This document shows, one piece after another, positions 24,481 through 36,180 of a stretch of DNA of 64,000 bases. The position numbers were made by a program, and so were the translations under genes. Location: assembly GCA_947311845.1 (NCBI GenBank), contig CAMZMU010000107.1, forward strand, positions 36,114,594 to 36,178,593. The letters are read 5' to 3'. The first letter of the stretch is position 1. Each line of letters begins with the position of its first letter. The notes beneath the pieces are model-generated. The model was given only the letters and a program-made list of their open reading frames with translations, searched no databases and was not told the origin of the DNA. Source of the DNA: Poa pratensis. Lineage: Eukaryota; Streptophyta; Magnoliopsida; Poales; Poaceae.

Positions 24481-25517
24481 AAGCAAGGGAGGCCTGGGAA
24501 TTATCAATCTAGAACTGCAAAACATGGCCTTGCTGCTGAAACAATTACATAAATTTTTCACCAAGGCTGATATCCCTTGGGTCAAGTTAGTATGGTCATT
24601 ATACCCTGATGGTGCTCCTCAGGCCCAAAGCAAGAAAGGGTCCTTCTGGTGGAGAGATGTTTTCAGCCTGGTCGAAATCTACAGAAGCTTTACCACCTGT
24701 CAAGTGGGCGAGGGATCTTCTGTTTTGTTTTGGAAAGACTTCTGGACTGGGGATGAGCTCCTAGCTGATAAATGGCCTCATTTGTTCTCTTTTGTGGAAA
24801 AGCAAGATCTATCGGTTAGAAATATGTTGTCTCTGCAAGATATGAGCACCACCCTCTCCCTGCCTTTATCAGTTGAAGCTTACGAGCAATATCAAGATCT
24901 GCAACAGCTATGTCTGGATTCTCTGCCGCTGACGGCCTCTCCTGATGTGAGATCGTTTGTTTGGGGGAAAAAACAAGTACTTCTCTACTGACTTCTATAA
25001 GTACATGTTCCAATGTGTACAGGATGATACAATGCTCTCGAGAATCTGGAAATCAAGATGTCTTCCAAAGTTGAAAGTCTTTTGCTGGCTGTTGATAATG
25101 GATCGTCTAAATACAAAAGACTTGATGAACCGCAAACACTGGCACATTGATGATGGACATGACTGTATTCTTTGCGATCAGAGGGTTTTGGAGGACTCCG
25201 AGCATCTCTTTTTCAGCTGTCCTTTTGCTAGAAACTGTTGGGATAGTATTGGGATTCAGTGGGATTTCTCTAAAGATGTCAGAGAACGCATGGAAGCGGC
25301 GATGACCACATTTGCGCAGCCCTTCTTCTGGGAAACTTTTGCCTCTGTTGCCTGGAACATTTGGAAAGAACGCAATGACTTCATCTTCAATGGCGTGAAC
25401 CCTTCGCTGGAGAGCTGGCGGAGGAGGGCCAAGTATGATTTTATGCTTCATCAGTTTAGGGTCAGGAAGACCCTTGTCCAGCAGCTTATTGCTTCTGCCA
25501 ACTTCTTTGATTCTTGA
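24386..25517 (+). pseudogene. LINE ORF2 C-terminal region with zf-RVT domain
   Basis: It reads KSKGGLGIINLELQNMALLLK, WKDFWTGDELL and then the zf-RVT region WKSRCLPKLKVFCWLLIMDR. The cysteine/histidine cluster is CILCDQRVLEDSEHLFFSC, followed by VAWNIWKERNDFIFNG. This is the usual plant LINE ORF2 carboxyl end. A second frame change lies near 24950. The stop is at 25515-25517, followed by the LINE 3' UTR. Confidence 0.9.
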
Positions 25518-25643
25518 GTTGGATTTTTAGACCGAACGCCTAGTTTTTCTTTTGTTTCTCTGGTTGAGTCATTCCTGTTTGACTCCTCCTCCCCCCTCTT
25601 TGTTCACCCATGTAACTGCTTTTTATGTTATTAATATAAAATA

Positions 25644-25666
25644 ACCGTAGGGGCTTCCCCTACGGT
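25644..25666 (+). other. Perfect hairpin at the LINE 3' end
   Basis: The 10-nt arms accgtagggg and cccctacggt enclose a ctt loop, 16 nt before the poly(A) tail. LINE enzymes can recognise 3' hairpins of their RNA; that role here is inferred. Confidence 0.8.
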
Positions 25667-25697
25667 AGTTCGGTCTAAAAAAAATTCATACGGTGTC

Positions 25698-27627
25698 GTT
25701 TCAACGGATTTAGATGGAGCCCTATTTAAAGTGAATGCAGCTGTCTCTAGTGCATAACCCCAAAATGACAGTGGCAAATCTGTGAGAGACATCATAGACC
25801 GAACCATATCCAATAAAGTACGATTACGACGCTCAGACACACCGTTACGCTGTGTGTGTTCCGGCAGGTGTGAGTTGTGAAACTATTCCACATTGTTTCA
25901 TATGGGTGCCAAACTCGTAACTCAAATATTCACCTCCACGATCAGATCGTAGAAATTTAATCTTTCTGTTACGATGGTTTTCCACTTCACTCTGAAATTC
26001 TTTGAACTTTTTGAATGTTTCAGATTATGTTTCATTAAGTAGATATACCCATATCTACTCAAATCATCCGTGAAAGTGACGAAGTAACGATATCCACCGC
26101 GCGCTGACACACTCATTGGACCGCACACATCGGTATGTATGATTTCCAACAAATCCGTCGCCCGTTCCATTGTTCCTGAAAATGGGGTTCTAGTCATCTT
26201 ACCCATAAGGCATGGTTCACATGTCTCAAATGATTCATAATCAAGTGATTCTAGGAGTCCATCGGAATGGAGCTTCTTCATGCGTTTGACACCAATATGA
26301 CCTAAGCGGCAATGCCACATGTATGCAGCAATATCATCATTCATCTTAATTCTTTTGGCATTCACATTATGAATATGTGTATTACTACAATCAAGATCCA
26401 AAAGAAATAAACCATTCTTCACAGGTGCATGACCATAAAAGATATTATTCATATAAATAGAACATCCATTGTTCTCAGACTTAAATGAATAACCGTTTTG
26501 CATCAAACAAGATCCAGATATGATGTTCATGCTCAACGCAGGCACCAAATAACAATTATTGAGGTTTATTACTAATCCTGATGGTAAACGAAGAGGTAGC
26601 GTCCCAACGGCGATCACATCAACCTTTGATCCATTGCCGACGCGCATCGTCACCTCATCTCTTGCTAGTTGTCGCTTATTCCGCAGTTCCTGTTTTGAGT
26701 TACATATGTTAGCAACCGAACCAAGTATCAAATACCCAGGCGCTACTGCGAGTACTAATAAGGTACAGATCAATAACATGTATATCACATATACCTTTGT
26801 TCACTTTGCCAGCCTTCTTATCTGCCAGATATTTGGGACAGTTCCGCTTCCAGTGCCCAGTGCCCTTGCAATAAAAACACTCATTATCAGGCTTAGGGCC
26901 GGCCTTGGTCTTCTTCTCAGGCGCGGTAACAGTTTTACCGCCCTTTCGGAGTTACCCTTTGGCTTGCCTTTCTTGCCTTTCTTGAAACTAGTGGTTTTAT
27001 TCACCATCAACACTTGATGTTCCTTTTTGATCTCCACTTCAGCAGTTTTGAGCATGGACAGAAGCTCTGGGAGAGTCTTCTACATGCCTTGCATATTGTA
27101 GTTCATCACAAAGTTCTTGTAACTTGGTGGCAGAGATTGGAGAATGCGATGAATTCCTAGCTTGTTGGGGATCGATATTCCCAGAGCTATGAGTTTATCG
27201 GCGTACCCAGACATTTTGAGTACATGCTCGCTAACGGAGTTGTTCTCTTCCATCATGCAGCTAAAGAACTTTTCTGAAGCTTCATAACTCTCTACGGCAG
27301 CATGGGTATCGAAAATCAATTTCAATTCTCCCATTGTATCAAAGGCGTTGCTGTTCTCGAAACGCTTTCGCAGCTCTGGCTCTAAACCATACAGAATGCC
27401 GCAGTGAACTACATTGTGGTCTTCCTTGCGAGTCAGATAAACATTTTTATCTTCATCGGAAGCATCATCAGCGGACGGGGCACCCAGCGGTGCATCAAGC
27501 ACTAGAGCTTCTGACAAGCAGTGAGGAGAATCCTCAGGTTAAGTGCCCAGTTGGTAAAGTTGGTACCATTGTTCGCTAGTTTCTCTTTCTCCATGAACAT
27601 ATTGAAATTGAAAGCAGGTGGTGCCAT
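25698..27627 (-). pseudogene. copia gag, protease and integrase
   Basis: The minus strand starts at ATG 27627 (MAPPAFNFNMFMEKEK). Gag follows, with LPPSYKNFVMNYNMQGM, then the zinc knuckle CFYCKGTGHWKRNCPKYL near 26880-26820. The protease remnant reads APGYLILGSVANIC. The integrase zinc-binding part reads MWHCRLGHIGVKRMKKL with C-x2-C downstream, and the core has IIHTDVCGPMSVSARGGYRY and FTDDLSRYGYIYLM. After a further break, RNRTLLDMVRSMMS to TPYEFF leads into the LINE. Frameshifts lie near 27075, 26800 and 25920. Gag forms particles; integrase joins the DNA to the genome. Confidence 0.9.
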
Positions 27628-28813
27628 GATCTACAACATATTTGCAAAGACAATTTAGACTAAGTTTATGATAAATTAAGTTCAAGTTAATTCAAAATTA
27701 CCACGTGAACTCCCACTCAAAAACAACATCCCTCTAGTCGTTTCAGTGATTACACAAACCAAATTCACTACACCAAAACCGATCATCACGAGAGTTGGTG
27801 TAGCTGCAAAGGCGAACATCGAGATGTTCATCATATCATCCATATGACTCATGCTTTACCTTTCGGTTACGTGTTCTGAGGCCATGTTTGTACATGCTAG
27901 GCTCGTCAAGTAGAACCGTAGTACTTGCGTGTGTTACGAGGCCATGTCTGTACATGTTAGGCTCGTCAATACACGTTGTATGCGAACGTAGGTCTATCAC
28001 ACCCGATTATCACGTGGTGCTTTGAAACGACGAACTTTCTTAACGGTGCATACTAAGGAAGAACACATTTCTATCTTGATATTAACAGTGAGGGATCATC
28101 TTATAATGCTACCGTCGCAATCTAAGCAAAATAAGATGCATAAAAGGATTAACATCACATGCATGGATAATGTGATATGATATGGTCCTTCTTGCACTTG
28201 GATCTCCATCTTGTGCGTCTTGGCATGATCTCCATCATTACACCAGCGTGGCACCAAGGTCCATGGCGCCTCCTTCTTGACTGTCCTCCAAATTACAAAA
28301 TATCACATGGATATGATATATAGCATGCAGGCCATGAATTTAAATGACAACCATTTGGCTCCTGCCGGTATGTCATAATTTACAAATAGTATCATCTCAT
28401 ACATCAAAATTTGTAACATTGACCATATCACATCACATGCCCTGCAAAAACAAGTTAGACGTCCTCTAATTTATTTTGCATATTTTACGTGGCTTAGGGC
28501 TTTCGAAGATAGAACCGTTCTTACCTACGAACATGAAACCACAACGGTGATAAACAAATTATTAACAACCCTTTGTAGATAAAATCTTAACTATAGTGGG
28601 AGAGACAGACACCCGCAAAGCCACTTATGCAAAGCAAGTTGCATGTCAGTCGTGGAACAAGTCTCATGTACGTGGACATGTAAGGTTAGTCCGGGCCGCT
28701 TCATCCCACTATGCCACTAAGATTAAAAATACAACACGGAAGCAATAACATGATCATCAACGCCCACATACACATATGTGTTCTACCGTGCAAAACATCT
28801 ACGAATAGACACG
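27628..28813 (-). other. copia untranslated leader
   Basis: About 1.2 kb lie between the primer-binding site and the gag start, with no ORF. Long leaders with packaging signals are usual in Angela/BARE-type elements. Confidence 0.7.
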
Positions 28814-28825
28814 GCTCTGATACCA
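28814..28825 (-). other. copia primer-binding site (initiator tRNA-Met)
   Basis: The minus strand reads TGGTATCAGAGC one base inside the 5' LTR. It is complementary to the 3' end of plant initiator tRNA-Met. Confidence 0.93.
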
Positions 28826-28826
28826 C

Positions 28827-30444
28827 TGATGGGTTCGTAGCATAGAAAACAAAAAAATTCCTACAGCCAAGACTCCAAGATCTAATCTAGTGGATGTAAG
28901 CAACGGGTAAGTCAAGTTCCAAGAGAACTCACCCTCGAAGACCGTAAGCGTTTCGAGAATAATTCTCGTGGATGATGTAGTCGTTCACTCGTCGATCTCA
29001 AGATCGTGAAGATATGCGCTACAACGGGAAGCGCCTCCGTACTCGGTCACACGTACGGCTTGATGACGACCTCCGTTCCCTCGATCCAGCGGGGCAGCGG
29101 AAGTAGTAGAACCACCGGAAACTCCAGCAGCACGACGGTGTGGTGTGGTGGAGAAACTAATCGGCCATGGCTTCGCCAAGCGAATGGCCGGAAGGTGGAG
29201 CAGCGGGAGGAGGGAGAGAGGCTCAAGTGTGTGTCAGGAATAGGGAGCTCCACACCTCTATATATAGGAGGAGGAGGAGGCAGCCACCAAGAGAGGGATG
29301 CGCAGCCCAAAAAGGTGCCCCCATTTTATCCCTCTTAATGTGAGTGGTAACTCCATTTTAACTCACTTGAAACTTCCTCTTAATTTGGTAGAAACTCCCA
29401 TTCATAAATCCCAAGAGTTTTTCTCTCATAAATGAATAAAACATTTTTAATTCTTTTATTTGAGATTTAATATTTGTTGATTCTATTAATCAACAAACAT
29501 TAACACTTACCCCCTTGAACTATTTCAATATTACCCGAAACAATTTCGGTGTTGTCCAAACTTTTCTCCGATATTCCGTATCTACCCAAAAGCGTCGGCA
29601 AACCTTAAGTGTGTCACCCTATGGTTCGTGAATAATGCAGACATGATCGAGACTCCTCTCCGATCAATAATCAACAGCGGGATCTGGAGATCCGTAATGA
29701 CTCCTACACATTCAACGATGAATCTTGTGATCGCGTGAACCATAAACATCGTAACCAATTCCTTTTGTCTCGCGATACTTTACTTATCCGAGATCCGATC
29801 ATCGGTATCAACTATACCAAGTTCGATCTTGTTACCGACAAGTACTCTTTACTCGTTCCGCGATATGACATCCTTGTGATCTAGTCACATGCTTGCAAGC
29901 GGTATTGATGTGATATCACCGAGAGGGCCCAGAGTATATCTCTCCGTCATTTGGATGGACAAATCCCACTCTTGATCCATGAGCCTCAACTAATACTTTC
30001 AGAGTACCCAATGCCACCTTTATAGTCACTCTTTCACGGTGTGACGTTTGATGTCATCAAGGCACTCATCCGGTGTTAGTGATTGACATGATCTCATGGT
30101 CTAAGGATTAGAGTTACTTTGTATGTGATGGATACAACAATGTAAACTTAATGACTTGATCGCATTGCTATATCTACTTTGGGTGTATGTTCATCATATC
30201 ATTCTCCTAATGATGTCCCGTTATTAACAACATCCAATGTTCATGATCAGGAAACCTTGATCATCGGTTAATCAACGAGCTAGTTAAACAAGAGGCGTTA
30301 CTAGGAACTCTTACTTGTTTATTAGTCACACATGTATTAAAGTTTCCGATTAATACAATTCTAGCATGAGAAATATACATTTATCATAAACATGGAATAA
30401 GATAATAACCACTTTATTATTGCCTCTCGGGCATATTCCTTTCA
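28827..30444 (-). repeat. 5' LTR of the copia element
   Basis: A 1618-bp repeat paired with 19043-20612. It is followed on the plus strand by the duplicated aactt. Confidence 0.93.
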
Positions 30445-30449
30445 AACTT

Positions 30450-31100
30450 CTGGTGCACGCTAATTTCTCCCCTGAACGTTACACGAGCAGGGGCTGGAGC
30501 ACGGTGTCTGTGCTCGGGTCAGTCCCAGCAGCTCCGAAAAACCCAAGTAAACCATGTGTGGATTCGGGGGGACGCCCTCGTACACGCCACCTCCCAAGGT
30601 CCTTGGTGCTAAACTTCCTCGTGCAACACTAGGCGCGAACCTGCAAGCGTGCACCGTCACAACTCTGGTTGTCTTTGCTTCTGTCGCAGAATAGGATGCA
30701 GACGCGGGGCAGAACCCCAAGAAGACAAGAGCCCACAAGGTGCTGCCTGGCATCCGCTCCAGGCCTCGAGAGGCTCCTCAGGGTCTTCACCCCACCAAAA
30801 GCTAAGTTCCCTCTCGAAAGACATCGTGGCTCTGTCCCCTGAACTCCATGGTTTGTTTGGACGTCTAAAGGAAACTCCCGAGCGTAAAACCTCAAGAGTC
30901 ATTACCACCCTACGAGAACGCGTCAGCGCGCTCGGGGGCTGGAACCAGACGACGTAGAACACAACGAAATGGATAAAGCGACGCAAAAGCCTCCCCGATA
31001 CAAAAGAACAAGTCCCCAATACAGCACAAGTCTTATCGTTCCTAACTTAAAGAACGTCGGGGAATCACGAAAACATTTCTCCTTCGGGTATTTCAGGGAA
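30450..31100 (+). other. Tat-like element 3' region, part 2
   Basis: Element sequence resuming after the copia duplication. No sense-strand domain is visible; this stretch lies downstream of the antisense ORF. Confidence 0.6.
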
Positions 31101-33000
31101 CTAAGAAGACAAAGAACCGCTAGTCGTGGAATCCTCCGCACTGGCCTCCTCATCCTCGTCAGGCGCCCTCTGGTGGAACGTGGATATTAGGGCCAACACA
31201 TGCCCTCGCATCTTCTCCACGAGCTCCCCAGATTGACCGCTAGGGACAGACTTCAGCACCTCTCCAAAATCGAAGGAGGGGTCGACATGGGCAAGGTTGC
31301 AGAAGACCCGAGTAATGGCCGCGTCGATCAGTTCGCGGCACTCCTCGGACACTATATCATCCATCTTCTGGGCGGTATTCTCTAGCTCTTCGACGAGCCG
31401 TGTGAAGAAGTGCAGATAGGAGCCGTCACCCTCTGCCCCGGGAAGATTCGGCCCAGCCGCACCAAGGCGGGAGGCTGCGGAGCGAGCTCGCGAGGCAAGC
31501 TCCGAAACATCCTCCCACGCTCGTCCCGGAGCATGCGAGCGTGGGCCGCCTCTTCCTGAGCTTCTTGGATCGCTGCCTCCAGAGGGTCCACCTAGGCCTG
31601 CAGTGAAAACCGCTCCGCCTCGGCAGCGTCCCTCGCTTCAATGGCCCCCTCAAGGGAGATGCGAAGGTCGCGGTTCTTCCCCTCAAGATCTTCAATCTTC
31701 CTGACGAGGCCCGGTGCTTTTTGGCAAAGTACTTCCCTTGAGCCTAGAGGTCCGTGCTGCACTCACGCACGTACTCCTCACGTGCGGCCCAGATTCTTCC
31801 CTCGGTCCGTACGTGAGACTCCTTCGAGAATTCTTCCTGCTTCCTCTGAAGGAAAACCCGAGCTTTCGCAAAGCGCTCCTCATGGGAGGCCTCCCGGGCA
31901 GCTATCTCCTCCCGGAGAAGCTCCAGCCGAGCCCGTTCGGCGCCCTGTTCCAGCGCAGTCCTGTCCGCCTCTCGCTCTCGGATGGACATATCACCCTCGC
32001 GGAGCGAGAGGGCTTCTGCTAAGGCCACCCTCTCCTCCTGCGCTTCGGCCCAGGCAGCCTCGCCAGCGGCCAATGCGTTCTCCCGGGCGGCGAGCGCAGC
32101 ACCCAGGTCCAGGAGTTTCTGGTGCTCCAGGCTGACATGTTCCCGGAAAGCTTTCTCACGCGCGTCAATCGCCGCTAGCCTCTCGGCGGCGTCTCTTTCC
32201 TGAGCCGCCTTGGCCTCCCGGTCGGCGGAAGCCTGCGCCGCCTCGAACTGGCGCCACGCCTGCGCCAGCGCGGAGCTGCGGCCAGGCGGTTGCGGTACCT
32301 GCTCTGAGGAACGAAGACCGGGAGCCTCTTCAGGCTCCCCTCGAGAGGAACCATCGCCGACTCGTGAGGTTTCCTCAGAGTCGGGCACCCTCGGGGCCGC
32401 AGTTCGAGGCACTTGTGGGCTGATAGGAGGCGCACTGGGACCTCCATCCCCTCGGCTGACGGACCAGCCGGGGTTACAGGAATGCCCACGGCTGGTATCC
32501 CAGGGACCGTGATGGAAGCAGACGGCACGAGTGAAGGCCTCTCTTCGACGGAAGGGTCCGCCGGCCGCTCCTCCCGAGGGACGGGCTCGCACCGGGTGAA
32601 GGAAGCGGCCGCCGGGCGGCGATCAACCCGAGGGGGGAGCACCGCCCGTGTCCCTGTTCCCCCGTTCTCTTCCTCTTCGCCGAGGGTGCCCTGGATAGAG
32701 CGGAGAAGGGTCTGCCACCGCGACACGACGAATCGGATTATGAAAAGACCTCAAGGAGCTTACTCGTCCACGGCGAACCAGCGCCCTTTGCGAAACCATG
32801 AAGATGACGAAGCTCCGGCGATGCCGTCGCCTAGATCCACGCCGCGCTCCCTGGCACTGCTCGGCGAGGGAGCACCTTGTGATCGGCCCACAGATGACCC
32901 ACGGGCCGCGCCCGCGCGATCCATCTCGCGTGTGTTCCTCTCCCCGGACATCGCAGAAGAGATTCGATGGCGCAAAGAGCTCGAGAAGGAAGAAGGAGGC
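31101..33000 (-). pseudogene. Antisense coiled-coil ORF of the Tat-like element
   Basis: On the strand opposite to gag, open frames with consistent coding character run towards the copia. A Ser/Arg/Gly-rich N-terminal part (32950-32760, MSGERNTREMDRAG) is followed by a Pro/Arg-rich linker (32726-32340). A long Ala/Glu/Arg heptad-like coiled coil (32270-31745) contains ERLAAIDAREKAFREH and EEIAAREASHEERFAKA. A helical C-terminal block (31364-31101) reads DPSFDFGEVLKSVPSGQSGE and ends in an acidic tail. Frame changes near 32340, 31700 and 31380 break it, and an intron is also possible near 32740. Antisense ORFs in this position are known in Grande and Retand; their function is not established. 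No enzymatic motif is seen. Confidence 0.65.
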
Positions 33001-33205
33001 GAAGCACTCGAGTGAAGAAACAATGAAGACGATGGGACGGCCGCGCCACGCGCAGACACGGTTTTATGCCAACTCGGGCAGTTACCGAGGCGTCGCGGCC
33101 ATTGTGGGCGCGTGCGCGCAGAACTGCCATGACACGCCTCATCTCCTGGGCCCGACATCTTTTGGGCCCGTGCCGTTTCGCATCCAACGGTCGCAAGGCG
33201 TGCAC

Positions 33206-33225
33206 GAAATGGGCCCGGGGGCTAC
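33206..33225 (+). other. Polypurine tract of the Tat-like element
   Basis: A G-rich block ending gggcccgggggctac lies immediately before the 3' LTR, where plus-strand synthesis would start. Confidence 0.65.
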
Positions 33226-34098
33226 TGTCGGACCAGTGGAAACCAGGGTACCACGGCCCGTATGCCTTTGGCCCAGAAGTCCACGCATGAAGAGCAAGAC
33301 AAGTCAACAGTCAACAGAGCATGGCCCACTTTGCCAAGCCCCACAAAGGCTCACACCATCAAGGTTGGCAAGCCTCGGGAGGACGCTCCCACAGACGGCC
33401 AAGGAAGGACCTCGTGAGGCCTCCCTCGCGAGGAGAGCTGCGCCATCAAGCCTCGCGCAGTACAAGACAAGGACATGGCGCACCCGTGACCCGCGCCAGG
33501 GGGCATGTGCAACTGTGTCTTCTCCAGAGTGACGCGCGCGCCAGCAGGGCGTGTCGGCCAAAGCTTTCCACTTTGGTGATTAAAGGGTGCCGACCATCCA
33601 CTACAAGCAAAGCGGAGCCCAAGACCTTCCTCTTTGGTGCAAGACGGCCGGACCGGCACTACGCGCCACCATGGGCGTCATCGACAACGTCACCGACAAG
33701 GCCTTACGACTGCGCCATGGACGGTGGCTTTATCTGAGCTAGGACAGTACGCCGGTACCCTTCTTGGTGCTATGTGGCAACCCTTCCCGCCTAAACATTT
33801 GGGGGAAGAGGACCGGAGCACTATAAATAGGGCCTCGCCGTGGCCTTAGAGGATCATCTTCTACCTCGCCACAAACACCAACACTTGTACTGTAATCGCT
33901 CCGAGCAGTGCAATCCATCTCAAGCAGGAAGTAGGGTATTACACCTCCATGGTGGCCTGAACCTGGGTAACTGCTGTGTCTCCTTGCTGTGTTGTGTTTT
34001 CTCCGCCGAGGTCACCGAGAGTTCGTCGAGAGCGTGTTTCAGTCCCCAGTGTTCGAGCGACACTACACTAATGGTCCCTTCGGGAACAATCCTCGACA
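33226..34098 (+). repeat. 3' LTR of the Tat-like element
   Basis: This 873-bp repeat matches 8356-9207 with scattered substitutions and a few small indels. It is followed by the duplicated ccatc. Confidence 0.92.
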
Positions 34099-34103
34099 CC
34101 ATC

Positions 34104-34422
34104 GTCTCCACCACCTCATCGATGCCGTTTGGAAGACCAAAACCAAACTCTAACTTTAGGGACCTTATAACAACAATGAATAAGGAATCGACGAAAGTTC
34201 GCGCCAATCGATCTTTTGTAGGAGTACGAGATAGCGTGAATCCCCTCTTTCTTCGTTTGAAATAGTGTTGGACCTCCACAACGTCAAACCATATATCACA
34301 GATCCTTTCGGTTAAACCCTAGAAAAGACGACGCATCGCATAGGTCCGAGGACCCCATCCCCTCCCGCCACCAGAGAGGCAAACAGATGAGGCGGGGACC
34401 CCGTAGCAACGCACATGCAGTC
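34104..34422. other. Unassigned sequence between two retroelements
   Basis: Continuation of the sequence broken by the gypsy insertion at 8355. No gene is recognised. Confidence 0.5.
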
Positions 34423-34439
34423 AACTAGTGTATAATGCT

Positions 34440-35667
34440 CGGCCGGAGGTCCAGTCCATCCTCGGCCGGAGGTCCAGTCAGGGCGGCGGTGGCTCGATCT
34501 GGTCGGATCAATGGTGGTGGCGCGGGCCAGCGGCGGCCGTGGACGGCGTGAAGGCGGCGGCGCGACGGAAGGGCAGGCGTGGCGACGGAGCCTGATCTGG
34601 CCCAGATGGGCTTCGGCGGGCCGTGCCCTCCGACTGCATCTTCAACAGCGTCGGCAACGACACTACTCCACTGGGCTTGGCACGCAACACGAGGAAGCCG
34701 GGGGCTCCTACCCCAGGTGTGGCAGCGGTGACCTCCTCCTTCGCCGGAGGTGGCCGGCCGGTTTCTCACATCTCGCTCCGGCGGCGAGTCGGGAAGACGT
34801 GGCTACCGATGAAAATCGTGTCCTGGCCACGGTCAAGATAGGCGATGGCGATGCCTACGCCGCTACCTTGTTGGAGGCATCGCCGCTGTGGCCACTGTCT
34901 AACTGCTCGTGCCGCTCCGGGGGAAACCTCAGATTCCAGGGTTCTCGGATCGGACAATGGTGGCGCTATCGGTGCCGCTCTCTCTCTTGGGGGCATTGTT
35001 TTTGGAGCAGCTGCACGAGGAAGGATGTAAGAAGCGGAGCGGCTTGCGTTGCTCGAGGGAAACCCTAGATGTGGGTATCCCAGATCGGACGATGACGGCC
35101 CTTTCAGGGTCGTTCTCCCTCCTGGGGGCATCGTTTTGGAGCAACTGCGGGTTGGGACGGGCAAGAGGAGGTGGCGTGTTGAGGCATCTACCGCGTTGAT
35201 GACGGCGAGTCTTGGCGGCGTGGCGCAGCGTAGTATCGGCGCTGGACGTGTGATGATGGTAACACGCAGTTTGGATATGTTGTCTGGCGTCGTGGCGACA
35301 TCGACGACATGCCTGACAAGGTTGATACTTGGTCCCTGTCCTGAAGATGATGATGAGTTTTGAGAAGACGGTGGCGGCGACTTCTGTAGCAGGTGCATCG
35401 GTGCCGCTGAGAGTCTGCTGAACTGGTTGTGCCCCTTGGTCGCTATCGGGCGGCTTGGTGTGGCCTTCGGTGTTTTGATGATGTGCGTTGGTGTGTGTCA
35501 CCCCCTTCATCCAGGTTGTATGTGTAGCGAGCTGTCGCTAGTTTGGTGGTTCACTTCGGGTTAATCGTTATATTCCTCTTGTAAGGTTTGATTGAATAAT
35601 TGCGGATGGCTGTGTGCATCACTCGATGCAGAGGCCGGGATCTGCACCCCCTTTTCAAAAAAAAAAA
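34440..35667 (+). mobile_element. Poly(A) retroelement without reverse transcriptase
   Basis: A 1.2-kb insertion has the 17-bp TSD aactagtgtataatgct at 34423-34439 and 35668-35684 and a terminal A-run (35657-35669). It is GC-rich and begins with a short tandem repeat (cggccggaggtccagtc, twice). Its 3' end, with gatgcagaggccggg before the tail, resembles Triticeae LINE 3' ends. An internal duplication relates about 34915-35030 to 35055-35160. It codes for no domain I recognise, so it is a deleted LINE or a LINE-dependent family. Confidence 0.8.
35627..35646 (+). other. Stem-loop at the retroelement 3' end
   Basis: The arms tgcaga (35627-35632) and tctgca (35641-35646) enclose an 8-nt loop just before the C-run and poly(A). 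It is a short, possible RNA recognition structure. Confidence 0.5.
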
Positions 35668-35797
35668 AACTAGTGTATAATGCTGACATAGTTACTTCCG
35701 TATTTGATCAGTACATGGCGTATTAACTTGTCAAAGCTACGTACTACAAGTATATAAGTAACATTTATATACTAAAACAACATTTATGTCGGTCCAC

Positions 35798-36180
35798 TGA
35801 TGCTAAATCAGATTAATTAACTTGTCAAGGTACTAAATACACCTGAAAAAGAATATAAGCAACATTTATGTGAGTCCACTGATGCTAAAACAGATGAATT
35901 TCCAAGAAGGCTTGATGGTTCAGCAAATGCAATGTCTGTGTTGTAACTCGCAGAAACTCGTAGGAAACTGGCCAAATATCTGGAGACGGCCCTGATGCTA
36001 AATCAGATTAATTAACTTGTCAAGGTACTTAACACCTGAAAAAGAATATAAGTAACATTTATGTGAGTCCACTGCTGCTAAAACAGATGAATTTCCAAGA
36101 AGGCTTGATGGTTCAGCAAATGCACTGTATGTGTTGTATCTGGATAGCACTTGCAGAAACTCCCAGGAAACCGGCCAAGA
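35798..36180. repeat. 195-bp tandem duplication
   Basis: The unit at 35798-35992 is repeated from 35993 to about 36180 with substitutions and small indels. It begins tgatgctaaatcag in both copies. It contains no supported gene. Confidence 0.85.

Larger units (their letters stand above)
22692..25682 (+). mobile_element. 5'-truncated LINE inserted in the copia integrase
   Basis: A 3.0-kb insertion lies between direct repeats aattcatacggtgtc at 22677-22691 and 25683-25697 and ends in a short poly(A). It encodes the ORF2 reverse transcriptase and a C-terminal zinc-finger (zf-RVT) region. The endonuclease domain and ORF1 are missing, as expected from incomplete reverse transcription. Its orientation is opposite to the copia. 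Confidence 0.94.
19043..30444 (-). mobile_element. Ty1/copia retrotransposon nested in the Tat-like element
   Basis: Two LTRs (19043-20612 and 28827-30444) flank the minus-strand order gag, protease, integrase, reverse transcriptase, RNase H. The perfect duplication aactt borders it (19038-19042 and 30445-30449). On the minus strand the LTR starts TGAAAGGAATATGCCC and ends CCCATCA. The start resembles Triticeae Angela/BARE-type LTRs, but I do not assign a family. The primer-binding site matches initiator tRNA-Met. A LINE (22692-25682) splits the integrase C-terminal region. Several frameshifts make it defective. Confidence 0.95.
8356..34098 (+). mobile_element. Tat-like Ty3/gypsy retrotransposon with nested insertions
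   Basis: The element is bounded by LTRs at 8356-9207 and 33226-34098 and flanked by the 5-bp duplication ccatc (8351-8355 and 34099-34103). It spans 25.7 kb, but only about 7.6 kb is its own once the two nested LTR elements and their duplications are removed. It carries a primer-binding site, gag, a protease region, a long antisense ORF in the 3' part and a G-rich polypurine tract. Reverse transcriptase, RNase H and integrase are absent: sequence after the protease goes directly to non-coding DNA. Antisense ORFs near the 3' LTR are known from Tat-lineage elements such as Grande and Retand. It is probably a non-autonomous derivative mobilised in trans. Confidence 0.88.

Noticed and set aside
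34766..35510. Overlapping ORFs of about 200 codons on the minus strand
   Set aside because: They are on the non-coding strand of a poly(A) retroelement and lack a codon pattern or known motif.
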